Below are positions 1-11,204 of a stretch of 64,000 nt of DNA, piece after piece. The stretch covers positions 794,501-858,500 of the forward strand of contig CP126205.1 in assembly GCA_030272155.1 (NCBI GenBank), written 5' to 3'. Numbering within the stretch: position 1 is the stretch's first letter; each line of letters starts with the position of its first letter. A program made the position numbers and the translations under genes. Below the pieces are notes generated by a model, which saw only the letters and a program-made list of their open reading frames with translations, had not been told where the DNA came from and ran no database searches. The stretch is from Tetradesmus obliquus. Its lineage: Eukaryota; Chlorophyta; Chlorophyceae; Sphaeropleales; Scenedesmaceae.

Positions 1-3000
1 CATGCATGATCCTTGACAACACCAGCGGCCATGCTGCCACGCAAATCACACACACATGTGCATTCTGCCCCTGAAACAGTCACCTCACGCGGCTTGGCGT
101 TAACGCTCCAGGCCTTGCTTGCAGCCGCCACAATGCTGCCGCTGTCCCTGCCGCCCTGTCACAGACACCAAGCCTGGCCACACCAGCCCTGGCCACACCA
201 ACTTTGAAAGCAACCTCCCTCATCCACTCACCTCGCGCGGCTTGGCGTTGACGCTCCAGGCCTTGTTTGCAGCCGCCACGATGCTGCCGCTGTCCCTGCC
301 GCCCTGGTAATCCTCCGGCCGCTGCTTGTTGGCGCCAAACACCTTGATGGTTGGGTAGCCCTGCACGCCGTACTGCCCGCAAGTTGACTGGTGCGCTGTG
401 CAGTCCACGGCTCCAAATTTGACCTTGCCCTGCATGTCGCCTGCTGCGCTGATCCAGGCGGGCTTGAGCGCCTTGCAGTGACCACACCACGGCGCATAGA
501 ACTGCAAGACAAACACGGAGAAACAGTGCATGACGTGTCAGTTGTGTGTGTGTCTCAGGCTTGCTGGATTTGACCTTGCCTGAATGTCGCCGGCGGCGCT
601 GATCCAGGCGGGCTTAGGCGCCTTGCCGCGGCCGCAACCCGGCGCGTAGAACTGCGAGAAAAGCGGAGAAACAGAGCATGGCGTGTCAGCTGTGTGCGTG
701 TGTGTGTGCATGCTTGCCGAGTTTGACCCTGCCCTGCATGTCGCTTGCGGCGCTGATCCAGGCGGGCCTGAGCGCCTTGCAGTGGCCACACCAGGGCGCG
801 TAGAACTGCGGGCAAAGAAAAGACAATGTAACAGTCCATGCGGCATGTCAGTGGTGTGTCTCAGGCTGCAGCGCCTTGCAGTGGCCGCACCACGGCACGT
901 AGAACTGCAGGAAACACGGAAAAACAGAGCACGAAACGTCAGCGGTGTGTGTCAGGCTTGCTGGATGCGACCTTGCCCTGCATGTCGCCTGCTGCGGAGA
1001 TCCAGGCCTGCTTGAGCGCCTTGCAGTGGCCACACCACGGCGCGTAGAACTGCGAGAAAAGCAGAGAAACAGCATGGCGTGTCGGTTGTGCGTGTGTCTC
1101 AGGCTTGCTGGACGTGACCTTGCCCTGCATGTCGCCTGCTGCGAAGATCCAGGCGGGCTTGAGCGCCTTGCAGTGGCCGCACCACGGCGCGTAGAACTGC
1201 GAGAAAAGCAGAGAAACAGCATGGCGTGTCGGTTGTGCGTGTGTCTCAGGCTTGCTGGACGTGACCTTGCCCTGCATGTCGCCTGCTGCGGAGATCCAGG
1301 CGGGCTTGAGCGCCTTGCAGTGGCCGCACCACGGCGCGTAGAACTGCGAGAAAAGCAGAGAAACAGCATGGCGTGTCGGTTGTGCGTGTGTCTCAGGCTT
1401 GCTGGACGTGACCCTGCCCTGCACGTCGCCTGCGGCGCTGATCCAGGCGGGCTTGAGCGCCTTGCAATGGCCGCACCAGGGCGCGTAGAACTGTGGGCAG
1501 AAATGAGAAGATAAACATTGCATATGGTGTATCAGTGGTGAATCGCAGGCTTGAGCACCTTGCGTGAACTAACTTTAATAACTCTTAAAACGTGGAAGGT
1601 GAGGATCATTTTGCACATAACCCAAACTGTAAATATGCACACAAAAACTCATCCTTTCATTAGACTAATCTATTCCACATCCAAAGTAGCGCCATAATAA
1701 AAGTCCTGGCCTTTTTGTTTTTTAGAAAGAAAGGTTCAATAGAAGAGCAGGCAACAAAAATATTTACCTTTGGTTCTATAGAACAAAAGGCAAGAAGGCA
1801 AAAAACCTTTTGTTCGTTAGAACAAAAGCGCGTTGCCCAATAAAAAATTAAATGATCTCTATGGTATGGAATATGTGTAACGTTCGTGCAGATGCACCTA
1901 TGGCGTGGCAGAAATTGTTTCAAGACCCTGCAACGTCCAACATGGAAGGAATTGTAGACCTTCACGCAGATATTGCTTTTTTTATTGTAATTTTGGTTTT
2001 GGTTTTGTGGCTCCGAGCTCGAATTCTTGGAATTCGCAGTGGCAGCACCAGAGTGCGTAGGTCTGCAGGAAACAAGGAACACAAATGCTTGCATATAGTT
2101 GCTGGCTAGTATTGGGGTCATGACATGTGCTGCCAGTAGCACCAGGCAGCTGTTTCCTGCAGGCCCTTGCCCTAGCCTCCAACTGTCCGCCAACGCCACC
2201 CTGAAAGCTGCAGCTGTGGCCTCAACACTCACCTCCACAAACCAGATGTCGTCGCTGTTCATGACCTCATCCTCAAAGTTGCCGTCGGTCAAAGTAACAA
2301 CATCCGTGCCGTCATAGAAGCCGCCATCACCACCTGCGCCAGCACCAGCACCGCCGGATGCCCTGCCGCCGCTGCTGCCACCCGAAGGAGGCTTCTCCCC
2401 AAGCTGCTTGAAAGCAAAGGCCTTCGCCTTATCCATTGCGAACGCCACGATCTCCTTTGCGGAGCGGCCGCCGTTGTAATCGCTGGACTTGATGACGCCG
2501 TTTGACACGTAGAAGAACTTGATCGTGGGGAAGCCACGGATGCCATGCTCTCCTGCAATAAGAGAGCATTAGTTCATGTGAGTCCGGGCGACAGCTGAGA
2601 TGGCGTCAGTCACAACAGGGTAAACACATGGTCTGAGACCACACAATCATATAGAAGTGAGCGCTGTAGAGCACGCTGCACACCTGCGATTGACTTGTGC
2701 TCGTCGCAGTCCACTGCTGCCACGTTGACAATTCCTGCAAGCGCCTTGGCGGCCTGCTCCCATGCGGGCTTCAGCTGCTGGCAGTGGCCGCACCAGGGGG
2801 CGTAGAACTGCAAGCAGGGAAGACACAAACAACCACAAAAGATAAGTGCATGAGATGTCGGTGGTGTGTCTTAGGCTTCAGCTGCTGGCGGCAGAGAGAG
2901 AGCAGGGCAGAGAGGTGCAGGTGGCTGGGCGTGTCAGCAGCAGGCATGTGAGCAGCACTTGCAGGAGGGTGGGACACACGCAGGGGGTGTGCAAGCAGGG

Positions 3001-3460
3001 TGGGTGCAGCTGCTTCAAACTGTGTTATACCACTTGAACATGCTGTGACGTGCAGAAGTTGGAGCCAACTGTGTGGATGCTGGTGTGCTGGAGCAAAGCA
3101 GGCGCTGGCCGCACAGGGAACAGCAGCGCAGGCACCCAGGTGACAGCTGCTTTCTGCCTGGTCATCTGCATGCCTGTGTACCGCACCGAGACATTCATTG
3201 TAAACACAATTGCTTTAATCAATTGCGGTTCCTGCGCCTGGCGCTGTGTTTGCAATGATCTCCGGCCAACTAAGTCTATCCATGACCACACCCACCTCAA
3301 CCATCCAGACACCGCCCGACTTGATTTTGCTGTTGAAGTTGCTCTCCGTGAGACTTACAACCCCGCTGCTGCTGGAGTAGAAGGCATCAGCGCCCGAGAA
3401 GGCAGCTGCTGCACACAGTGCCAGCAGCAGGAGTTGTCGCGATGCAGCCATGGTTGCCAT
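1..3460 (-). CDS. Protein disulfide isomerase, P5/PDIA6 type (partial, 3' end outside window)
   Basis: Oxidises and isomerises disulfides in the ER lumen. Read exons, all in phase: 3460-3296 (signal peptide and start of the first thioredoxin domain), 2807-2684 (first active site, [12 protein letters not shown]), 2552-2233 (rest of domain 1, then a Gly/Ala-rich linker) and 501-232 (second active site [12 protein letters not shown] through the domain end, with GYPTIKVF around the cis-proline). The order signal peptide, domain a, Gly-rich linker, domain a' is that of PDIA6/P5. The protein continues past base 1, so the C-terminus and any KDEL signal are not seen. The intron between 2233 and 501 is swollen by eight copies of the second active-site exon, and the 3' end of the last exon is duplicated at about 83-164. 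Start chosen at the ATG directly ahead of a hydrophobic Leu/Ala signal segment. The family call is firm; the use of the extra exon copies is unknown. Confidence 0.9.
500..1523 (-). repeat. Array of eight thioredoxin active-site exon copies in the PDI gene
   Basis: Copies of the start of the second PDI active-site exon begin (minus strand) at 501 (the full exon), 651, 805, 904 (shortened), 1049, 1196, 1343 and 1490. Most carry a usable AG acceptor after a T-rich stretch. The last four intervals are about 145, 147, 147 and 147 bp. 147 is a multiple of three, so 939-1523 also reads straight through as one 194-residue frame in which [10 protein letters not shown] recurs every 49 residues. Each copy holds about 26 exon codons (78 bp), so adding copies as separate exons would also keep the frame. 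Confidence 0.9.
1550..2040. repeat. AT-rich island with hairpins in a PDI intron
   Basis: This stretch is far richer in A+T than its surroundings. It contains a perfect 9-bp hairpin with a 4-nt loop at 1808-1829 (CTTTTGTTC / GAACAAAAG) and a related near-perfect hairpin at 1767-1790 sharing the GAACAAAAG arm. It may be the remnant of a small non-coding mobile element. No coding capacity or clear terminal repeats were seen. A decayed further copy of the thioredoxin exon (ALWCCHCEF in place of APWCGHCKA) follows at about 2025-2062. Confidence 0.5.
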
Positions 3461-4515
3461 GGACGATCAATGGTCAATTCCCGACTATGATGAGCGGCGT
3501 CAATGTGTGCCCGTGCGAGACCACGTGGCTAAATGAGTGCAGTGGGAACTATCGACACTTCCAGAGGAAGGACAGCGTGTGATGACAGAAGACCAATAGG
3601 CAGTCACACAAACACCACCGTGCTGTATCAACATAAAGAAGCGTAAAATATTGAGCAGGCGTAGTGACAACGGATCCTTCCCGCCCAACTACAGCTCAGC
3701 CAAGCAGCAGAGTAAGAGTCTCCATCCGGAGCTACACACAGACAGCTTCATGGTTTACCATAACTACGAAAGCGTGTAATAATTGCAGCGATGAACATCT
3801 CAGCGAGTTCTTTGTCGGGTGGTACTGCAACACCGCACTGCTGATCACATGCATCACCTGCTCATGTGTGCACTGTGTACGGGCCATGCCATGATGGCCA
3901 GGCCTCTGTGGTTTCCCAGGGCTAGCCGCAATCGCACAAACTGCTGTGGCATGAAGTGAGTAGTACAAGAGCTTCTTGCAGTTTACAATTTTGCAATCGC
4001 AGTCAGTGTGCAGCTGACAAGCAGACAGCAGTACTGCAACACTGACAGCTTCAGCAGTGAGTCTGCCCCATTTGGTCGAGAGGTATACTGCTTTTAAAAC
4101 CAACCGTCTCGCTGTCTTTTAAAATTGGCGCCGTGTTAAACGTGGAGTTGCAGGCGCCTACTGCTGGCTGGTGTCACCAGCTCCTCAGCATGACGTGGGC
4201 TAGCTGATGGTCAACAGGTCCTTCCGCCAATCACAGCCGCGACAGGGTTGTTCAACTTTGTTTTTAAGTCGGTCGCAGTGTTGTCAAGGGCTATTTGCAG
4301 GCACATGACGGATGTGTCACAGCTGTTGTCCTGCTTTCTTCCTGACATGTTCCTGGGTGCCGATCTGAATTGGTATAATCGACGGGTACAGCTCAGGAAA
4401 GCAGCAGCATATACTGGTTTGAAACCATTTGTAGCTTCAACAGCGCATCAGCAACTCCCACATACTGTACAGTATCAATCTACCAGCGAAACACCAGCAC
4501 GGTGACATCGGCACG
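3461..4515. other. Divergent intergenic region, PDI / Cys-repeat gene
   Basis: About 1.05 kb between the divergent starts at 3460 (-) and 4516 (+). No convincing gene on either strand. It presumably holds both promoters, but no TATA box or other element stood out. Confidence 0.5.
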
Positions 4516-6900
4516 ATGAAGCTTCACGCCTGCTTGGCGCTGCTGTTTCTGATCGCCGGCTTACACGCAGGTAAATTGTGCTTGGGGCAAGCAGCGCATC
4601 AGACGCTCTGCACAGTGGCAGCCGTGCTGCTTGCACGTTCACCTCGACACTTGCAGTTTCGCCGGGTAGCCACGTATCCAGCGCAGTATTTGGCGATAAA
4701 GCTGCATGATTGATTTGCCTGCTGCGGGTGAAGAGGCCAGTGCTAGCTGCACGGCCTAACAGCAGGCCGCTGCATGCTGCTGCTTCTGCTGGCAGCTTGC
4801 TACAGCTGAGCTGGCACATGACATGCGAGTCGCCCTGCATGCCTGCAGGCATGAACAACTTCATAAGTCACCCCTGCCATCGTAACAAAAACAATCAAAT
4901 GGCTGTCTCTGCTGCACCGCACACTCCGCTGCTGTACTTTGCTCTGTCACCTGCCACCTGCAGTGCATGCTACAGCTTGCCCCAGAGGCTTTGGCGGCAA
5001 GCACTGCGAGCAGTGCAAAGATGGCACCTACTCGCTCAATGGCGAATGCATGGCGTGCCCTGTGCAGGCCATGTGCCTGTCAATGCCGATGTCTTGCCAG
5101 CGCATGCCGCCGTGAGTTTGCCCTGCAAAGAGTTACACCCCCAATCGCTCTGACTTGCTGACTAAGCACCACAGAGCTGAGTAGCTGCAGCAGTGACAGC
5201 AGTAGCTAGCTGAGCAGGGCAATGGAGTTGCCACCTTGCAGGAAAGGATTTCAAACACGCCGTGTACATGGCATGACATGTTCACTCACTCAACGGCAGC
5301 TGACGGGTCTTACAGTCAGCCATCATGTGTCTGTGCCGTGTCATGTGTCTGTGCCGTGTCATGCTTGAATCAGCCGCAACCCAGAGACATGCTTTCAGCA
5401 GCCCCCAAAATCATTGCACTGCTCCTTCTTTGACAAACCTCACCTTTGAGTGTGTTTGTACCACTGCAACACTTGCAGGTGTGACAAGGCTACAGGTGCA
5501 CCTACCTCCATGTGCTGGGTGGACAAGCCTGATGGTGCTGCCTGCAAGCCTGATCTGTATGGGGACCAGCAACTGCCGTCTGGCCCTGTGACACATGTGT
5601 GCAAGGCTGGAGACTGCGTGGAGGCACCAGCAACAGCCAAGCCAGGTGGGGCGGCATTATCATCGTGATTATCAACAGAGTCAGTTAGCTCTTTGTTGGT
5701 GTCATTCAGGTCACAGCAACATACCAAAGCCGTAAAAAAGCCGTAGAAAAAGCAGCAAGCCAGGTGATGCAGCATCAATGTCGTCAGCGTGTTTTAGTAC
5801 AAGCCCGGCTTGTTTGTGACAGAAATCCTTAAGTATAGCTCTTTTGCGGTGCCGCCACATGCTGTGCCGCCTGCTGCTGCTCGCCACGCGGCGCCTGACA
5901 CACTCTCCACCAGGTGGGTTATCGCCGTGATAAGGGCTCCACCCGCCAATTCTTACATCTGTGCCGCTGCATCGCACCTGCCACACTCCCCACCAGGTCA
6001 CGGCCTGTCCTGCCCCGCAGCCCCCATGCGCAGGAGGGCCAGGGGCCACAAATTGCTTGTACTGCACACCTGTATTACACCTGAGGGTTGCCTGAGGGTT
6101 CAAGGGTCCTAATGACTGGTTCTCACACCTGCGCCGCCACCCTGCATCTGTCACACTTCCCACCAGGTCATGGTGGCCGTCACCGTTCAAGCTGTAGCAA
6201 CTACTCCAGTACTCCTTGTTACATGCCAAGTTTTCCACACTTGTGCCTCTGCCCTGCATCTGCCACCTACCCCGCCTCTGCCACCACAACAGGTCACGGC
6301 CAGTCCTGCCCCCCAGCCCCCATGTGCAGGAGGGCCAAGGGCCCCTGCGATCAGCTGCCCAAGTGCTTCCGCGGCCGCCACACCTCCCGCTGCTGGGTTG
6401 CTGCGCCTAACGGCACACCCTGCAACCCTAACTGGAACAAGGGCCTCGCTGCACCCCTAGCTGGCTTCAAGTGCCACAAGCAGCAGTGCATCAACACACA
6501 GCCGGCGAATCCCCCGGCAGCCTGTCCAGATACTCCTCTGTGCAGGAGGCTGGGCACTGTCTGTGAGATGGCCCCGCCTTGCGATGCAAACGGACAGCCG
6601 ACTGAAATGTGCTGGGTTGCTAAGCCGGCAGGCACTGGCTGCTCAGATGCAGCCGGAAAGCCGGGGTTCTGCAGCGCTGACAGGGAGTGTGAGGTTTCAG
6701 CGGGTGTGCTGAACCCTGGGGAGGGCGGTTGCCCTGCTACACCGGCGTGCAGGCGCATGGGTGGGGTGTGTGAGCAGGCGCCGCTGTGTGATGGGAATGG
6801 AAAGCCTGCTGGGATGTGCTGGGTGCATAAGGCAGATGGCGTTGCATGTGCAGAGGATGGCGCGAATGGCACGTGCAAAAAGGGGCAATGCGTGGTTTAA
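4516..6900 (+). CDS. Secreted cysteine-rich repeat protein
   Basis: Exons 4516-4570, 4988-5111, 5479-5645 and 6293-6900 join in phase to 317 residues. A signal peptide (MKLHACLALLFLIAGLHA) occupies exon 1. The mature protein is about four repeats of some 55 residues, each with the pattern C-P-x-x-P-x-C-R-R, then C, then P-x-C-D-x-x-G-x-P-T-x-M-C-W-V-x-K-P-x-G-x-x-C, closing with a G-x-C pair. The first repeat is built only by splicing 5111 to 5479, and its spliced form matches the uninterrupted later repeats, which supports that junction. The even cysteines suggest a disulfide-bonded extracellular or cell-wall protein. I do not recognise a named family. Partial copies of the last exon's acceptor region lie upstream (starts about 5914, 5997 and 6167). 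Confidence 0.75.
5914..6293 (+). repeat. Acceptor-side echoes of the last Cys-repeat exon
   Basis: The segment ending in CCACCAG followed by GTCACGG, the 5' border of the exon at 6293, recurs with exon starts at about 5914, 5997 and 6167. The 5997 copy continues into the exon (GHGLSCPAAPMRRRA versus GHGQSCPPAPMCRRA). The copies are diverged and truncated. Confidence 0.7.
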
Positions 6901-8179
6901 AGAGGGCTGGTGGCACACTTGGGCCATAGCATGCACGGTAATATGTACACGCATTCTGTTGTGCTGCATTGCGTAATCCACCTGGTACAAATTTTGTATA
7001 CACAGCATGCCAGCTGGCCCGACAGCAGGCAGAGCAACAACTGAAGTCCAAGGTGATGCCTTTGTTGCACAGTTCTGACCAGTTGCTTGCTGTGATGGGC
7101 CTGCGCCAGATGGATTAGAGAGCAGCCTTGCATGCAGTGCAATGAATGACGTCATTTGATGGTCGACCATCACACAGCAAAAAAAATTTGTTACCACACA
7201 GCAAGTTTGACGCATATTTGGCTTTGATTTGCCTCAGCTTACTCATGCATGCATGCACGTGCCTGCCACATACTAGCTAGACGGAGCAGAGTCAGCTTGC
7301 TGTTTTCGGCTGCTGCTGCTGCTGGCTTGTACTAGGGTTACACTAGTCGCCAACCCTTGAGCCTTGATCCCGCCTGTCACAATGCGCACCTGCAAGCATG
7401 GGTGGCAGGCGCTTTGACACTTACTGCTGTCACGGCGAGGATTGAAGGTACCCAAATATGTGCACAACTGCATGCTCTGTATTCTCGCCGATGGGGTGGT
7501 GGTTACAGCACAAATGCACAAGGCCTGTTGATCAGGCAGGTTGGAACCGTTACCAGCATAATTGCTGCATGTGTGGCCTCGTGGGTCATCTGCTTGGTGG
7601 TCACTGCAGAAACGTGGCTGCTGCAGCTGCATTGTGATAGAGCAGTGTGGCCATGCATACATCTGAACGTCACAGCCATACTATGCTTGCGTTTCGTGCA
7701 TCAAACATAATCATGTTACCGAAGTAGGCCATGACATTACTGCTGGATGAGTGCAGTGCTGTATAAGTCTGCACCACGTCAACTTTGGCTGTTGCACAAA
7801 ACACACAACACGCACAAGAGCTCATGACGAGATGAGCTTATGGAGATGCCTGGACCCTGCACAAAGTACAGCTGGGCCTACTGCAGCCACAGCGCTGCCT
7901 TGTCTGAGATGCAAGGTTGAAAAACACATCTTGTGATGCGTGGGTGATGTCCCATTGTTGAGAGCGCAGAGATGTGCGGAAACTGGCACCACAGTGTGTG
8001 ATGCACAAACCTTTACTTGCGCAATCAGCACATGCATCATTTGAATGTCCAATTGTAACATCTGGATGACGGACGGCATGCAGCCCGCGCCCTGCAGCAT
8101 TCACTGCTGCATAGTTCACAAACGTGCCGGTAATGATTCCAGCCATCTACTACATCACTGAGTCACCTCATCTGAAAAG
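6901..8179. other. Intergenic, no supported gene
   Basis: Open frames here are short, overlap on both strands and show neither a recognisable domain nor a consistent exon structure. Confidence 0.5.
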
Positions 8180-9474
8180 TCACCGCGCATAGCGCCGCTT
8201 GCGCACGTACACAATAGGCAGCGCCCCTGACAGTATCACCACCATCGCCAGCTCAAAACACAGCAAGTTCAGCCCACCCACAGCTGACAGTGGATACAAA
8301 TGCCCCGCTGCTGCAGCACCGGACAAGCTGATGTCCCCTTCGCTGCTGCTGTCACTGCTGCTGCTGCTGCTGCTGCTGCTGCCAAACTGCATCACCTGCT
8401 CAGACAAGGCAGGCAGAGGCTTAGCACGAGTGTTGCCGCTATCACTGCTGCCTTTGCCGTTGCTATCGCCGTCACTATCGACGCTGCTGCTCCTGCTGCT
8501 GCTGCTGCTGGCTTTGCCGGCCAAGTCCTCCTCCTCGGCTGGTGCTCTGCAGCTGCGGGACACGTGCAGCAGTGTGGTCCTGGGGCTCAGGCGCCGGTGG
8601 ATGGTGATCACAGTCTGCAGCAGTAGCAGCAGCAGCAGCAGACAAAGGAGCAAGATGAGCAGCATGAAAATCAGTGGCGCCACGACACTTTTGTGATATG
8701 GGATGCACATTACTCAGTGTACGGTTACACAGTTGCGAAAGATCTACATAGGAGGACGGTGGAAGTGCTGCTTGTGGGAAGGCCTAGATACTACTGCACT
8801 GCTGCACTCGCTGGGCCAGCTGCATGTTTTCCTGTCAGCAGGTGCTAACCACGCAATCGAATAAAACCCTACTTTCTTCGCGTTCAGCGACTCACCTCAT
8901 GTGTGATCGCCTCACTGGTGCTGCATGTCAGGTGCTCTGTGTATGCAGTGGGCCTGCAGGCCTCAGAGACTAGATGCTTGGCAAGGCATGGTTTGCATTC
9001 ACCTGCAGGAGCAGCAGCAGCATAGGCAGGGTAAAGGACATGCAGGCTCCTTGAACTGGCCTCATTTTGTGGATGCTAAGCGGGCTCTGCAAGTTCAGCG
9101 AGCAGGGGGATACCATGTGTGTATGCATGCCATCGGCGCAACAAGCATGCACAGCAGTACGCTGCCAGTAGCGGTAGGGACTTCTGGCGGTGTCCATGTG
9201 CATGTTGTTGTTAGCACGCATAAAGCAGAACAGGTGTAGCGCATCCATGCGTACTTGTAACGTTGCAGTACAGCTTGGTGTCCGCCAGAAGCTTTCTTGC
9301 TGGCTGCTGTGGTGGCTGAATTGGTGAGTTGGAGCTGCGACTGACGTGCTGCTGCTGTTGCTGATCCTGCGCCTGTGCTGCCAAGACTTGGGCAGGTTGC
9401 AGCACCAGCAGCCATAGCAGCCATACCCCAACGCAAAATGATTGATGCCTCGAACAATTAGATAAAGGTGGCAT
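8180..9474 (-). CDS. Hypothetical Ser-rich membrane protein (tentative two-exon model)
   Basis: Exon 1 (9474-9255) starts with a signal-peptide-like segment (VGVWLLWLLVLQPAQVLAAQ) followed by a Gln-rich stretch. Exon 2 (8712-8180) holds a very Leu-rich membrane segment, an acidic Ser/Asp/Gly-rich middle, and a second hydrophobic segment before the basic end VRKRRYAR. The donor at 9255 and the acceptor at 8713-8714 agree in phase, giving 250 residues. A frame also exists on the opposite strand of 8199-8696, but its composition (runs of Leu from CTG repeats) is poorer. The intron (542 bp) is inferred. No family recognised. Confidence 0.38.
8713..9254. other. Stretch between the two tentative exons
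   Basis: Apart from serving as the putative intron of the tentative membrane-protein gene, nothing recognisable was seen here. Confidence 0.4.
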
Positions 9475-9907
9475 AGCTGCAAATGCTCTGCCTTTTTGCT
9501 AGCAGCAATGAGGCAGCACTGGTGGTTAGCTGGAGGTTGCAATCCAAGCGGGCAGGGGTGAACGTACATACGAACGTGTGCATCAGGGCAATATGGCTAC
9601 GTACTTTACTTTGAATCGAAATCTCGCGTCCCTGTCAATGTTGTGGTTTGCCGGAGGTCTTTCAGACCTTCCGGTTCATCTGACGTTTGCAACGCACGGA
9701 ATGATCCAGTGATGTCAATGTCATTTATCTCCACAGTGATCGAAAAGCCGCAGAGCAGCAAGGAAGGGCCCTCACATACCACGTCTGCTGCTAGCGCACT
9801 TCGACATCACGCAGCAGAGCCTGACTCCTGTTAATTTAATTGGGTTTGCGTCTTCTGCAATTTGCGCTGTCAGCCTGAGCAAGACAGTGTAGTTGCTTGG
9901 CCTGCTG

Positions 9908-11204
9908 ATGGCTCAGCAGCAACCTGGGCAACCAGGGCAGCGCAGGTGGGTTTGTTCGTCGCACCCGGTTGCCTCATACCAGTCTACTGCATGCAATATT
10001 CTGATTTTCTGCCAAGTAGGCATGATGGTGGGTAGGCATGGAGAGGTGCTGCTCTGCTTCGTCACTGTTGTAGCACCCAGCCAACCCTCAGCTGGCTTGT
10101 GCTGATGATGACGAGTTGTACACCGCTGACTACAGCCTTGTATCATATTTGAGTGTATCAGCAGCAACATACCTGCCATGCAGTGCCCCAGCAAGGTGCC
10201 AGTAAGCGATGACGTCAGCACAGTGCTGCAGCTGGTCTGCGCTCGCTCGCTGCGCTTGCTGATGTCCAGCCATCAGCAACAACTGCTCCACGTGTTTAAT
10301 TGATCCATGATTAATCAAGCCCCCACTCTTGCATTGCTCCCTTGACATATACTGTGCAGAGGCAGGCCGTTGAAGCAGGCAATTCAAGAGTGTGAGCTGC
10401 GCTGGTTCCATGAGACAGCAGCGCTAGCAAAGGAAGGAGAGGCTAATCAAATGGCGCTGCTAGGTGTGATTCCGTGCTACTCTACAGCCTTGGCAGCAGC
10501 AGCAGCAGCAATGGATGCAGCAACAGCAGCTGGTACACAGGCGCTGCGGACAGATGGCAGTTGTATCGTGAGAAAATCGTGGTCACGTCGCAGCAGACAG
10601 ACACCATTTGCATGCAACACGTGCCTTTCAGGTCTTTGACAGTGTCCTGCAAGCAGTTATCAACTCCAATCTGTAGGTGCAGCCTAGTAGAGCTGCGAGC
10701 TATGTGTAGCACTCGCCATGCAGGTTTGCTGGACTAATTGAAGAGCTGAGAGCAGCACCGTCACAGCTGTCTGCTTTGTGCATACTCTTGCCATCAGTGA
10801 TGGGTGTGTTGACCTGTCGCTGCGCTGCTGCCTGGTGCCTTCTGCTGCTGCCACCTTCCCTGGCTTTTTGTGCATGCACAGGTCACATGTACAGTGTGGG
10901 CTATGGCTGCAAGCCAGACAATGAGCAGGCCTCAAAGTGGTTTGCAGAGGCCTCAAAACGACTCGGCTACAACGTACTCACAGACCAGCCACCGCTCATG
11001 AGCTGTGTAGGTCCAGCACAGCAGCAGCAGCCAGCAGCAGCAGCTGGAGCAGGCAGCAGCGGCAACGGCAGCAGTAGACCGCAGCGGCCGCTGCAAAGCA
11101 GCGGCGGCGGCTGTGGGGGCGCGGGCAACAGCAGCAACGCTGGGGGCCTCACGCCGCCTCCACCTGCCGTGGTTGCCACAGCGGCATCCACAGCACAGTT
11201 TTGA
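9908..11204 (+). CDS. Small Sel1-repeat (TPR-like) protein
   Basis: Three exons (9908-9945, 10360-10463, 10882-11204) join in phase to 154 residues. Residues about 13-75 form one conserved block: RGRPLKQAIQECELRWFHET, then LLGHMYSVGYGCKPDNEQAS, then KWFAEASKRLGYN. The LG-x-x-Y-x-x-G-x-G pattern and A-x-x-W-x-x-x-A spacing are those of a Sel1-like repeat. Plants encode a small uncharacterised protein with the same arrangement, from memory of the family. The rest is a low-complexity Gln/Ala/Gly/Ser tail. Exon 1 encodes only 12 residues plus two bases, but its phase matches exon 2 exactly. Function is unknown; Sel1 repeats normally bind other proteins. Confidence 0.7.

Noticed and set aside
945-1514. 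Plus-strand 189-codon frame over the PDI exon array
   Set aside because: Antisense of the thioredoxin-exon repeats. It is open only because the 147-bp period is a multiple of three.
7357-7710. 117-codon plus-strand frame
   Set aside because: No recognisable motif and a frame of similar length lies on the opposite strand. Not enough to call a gene.
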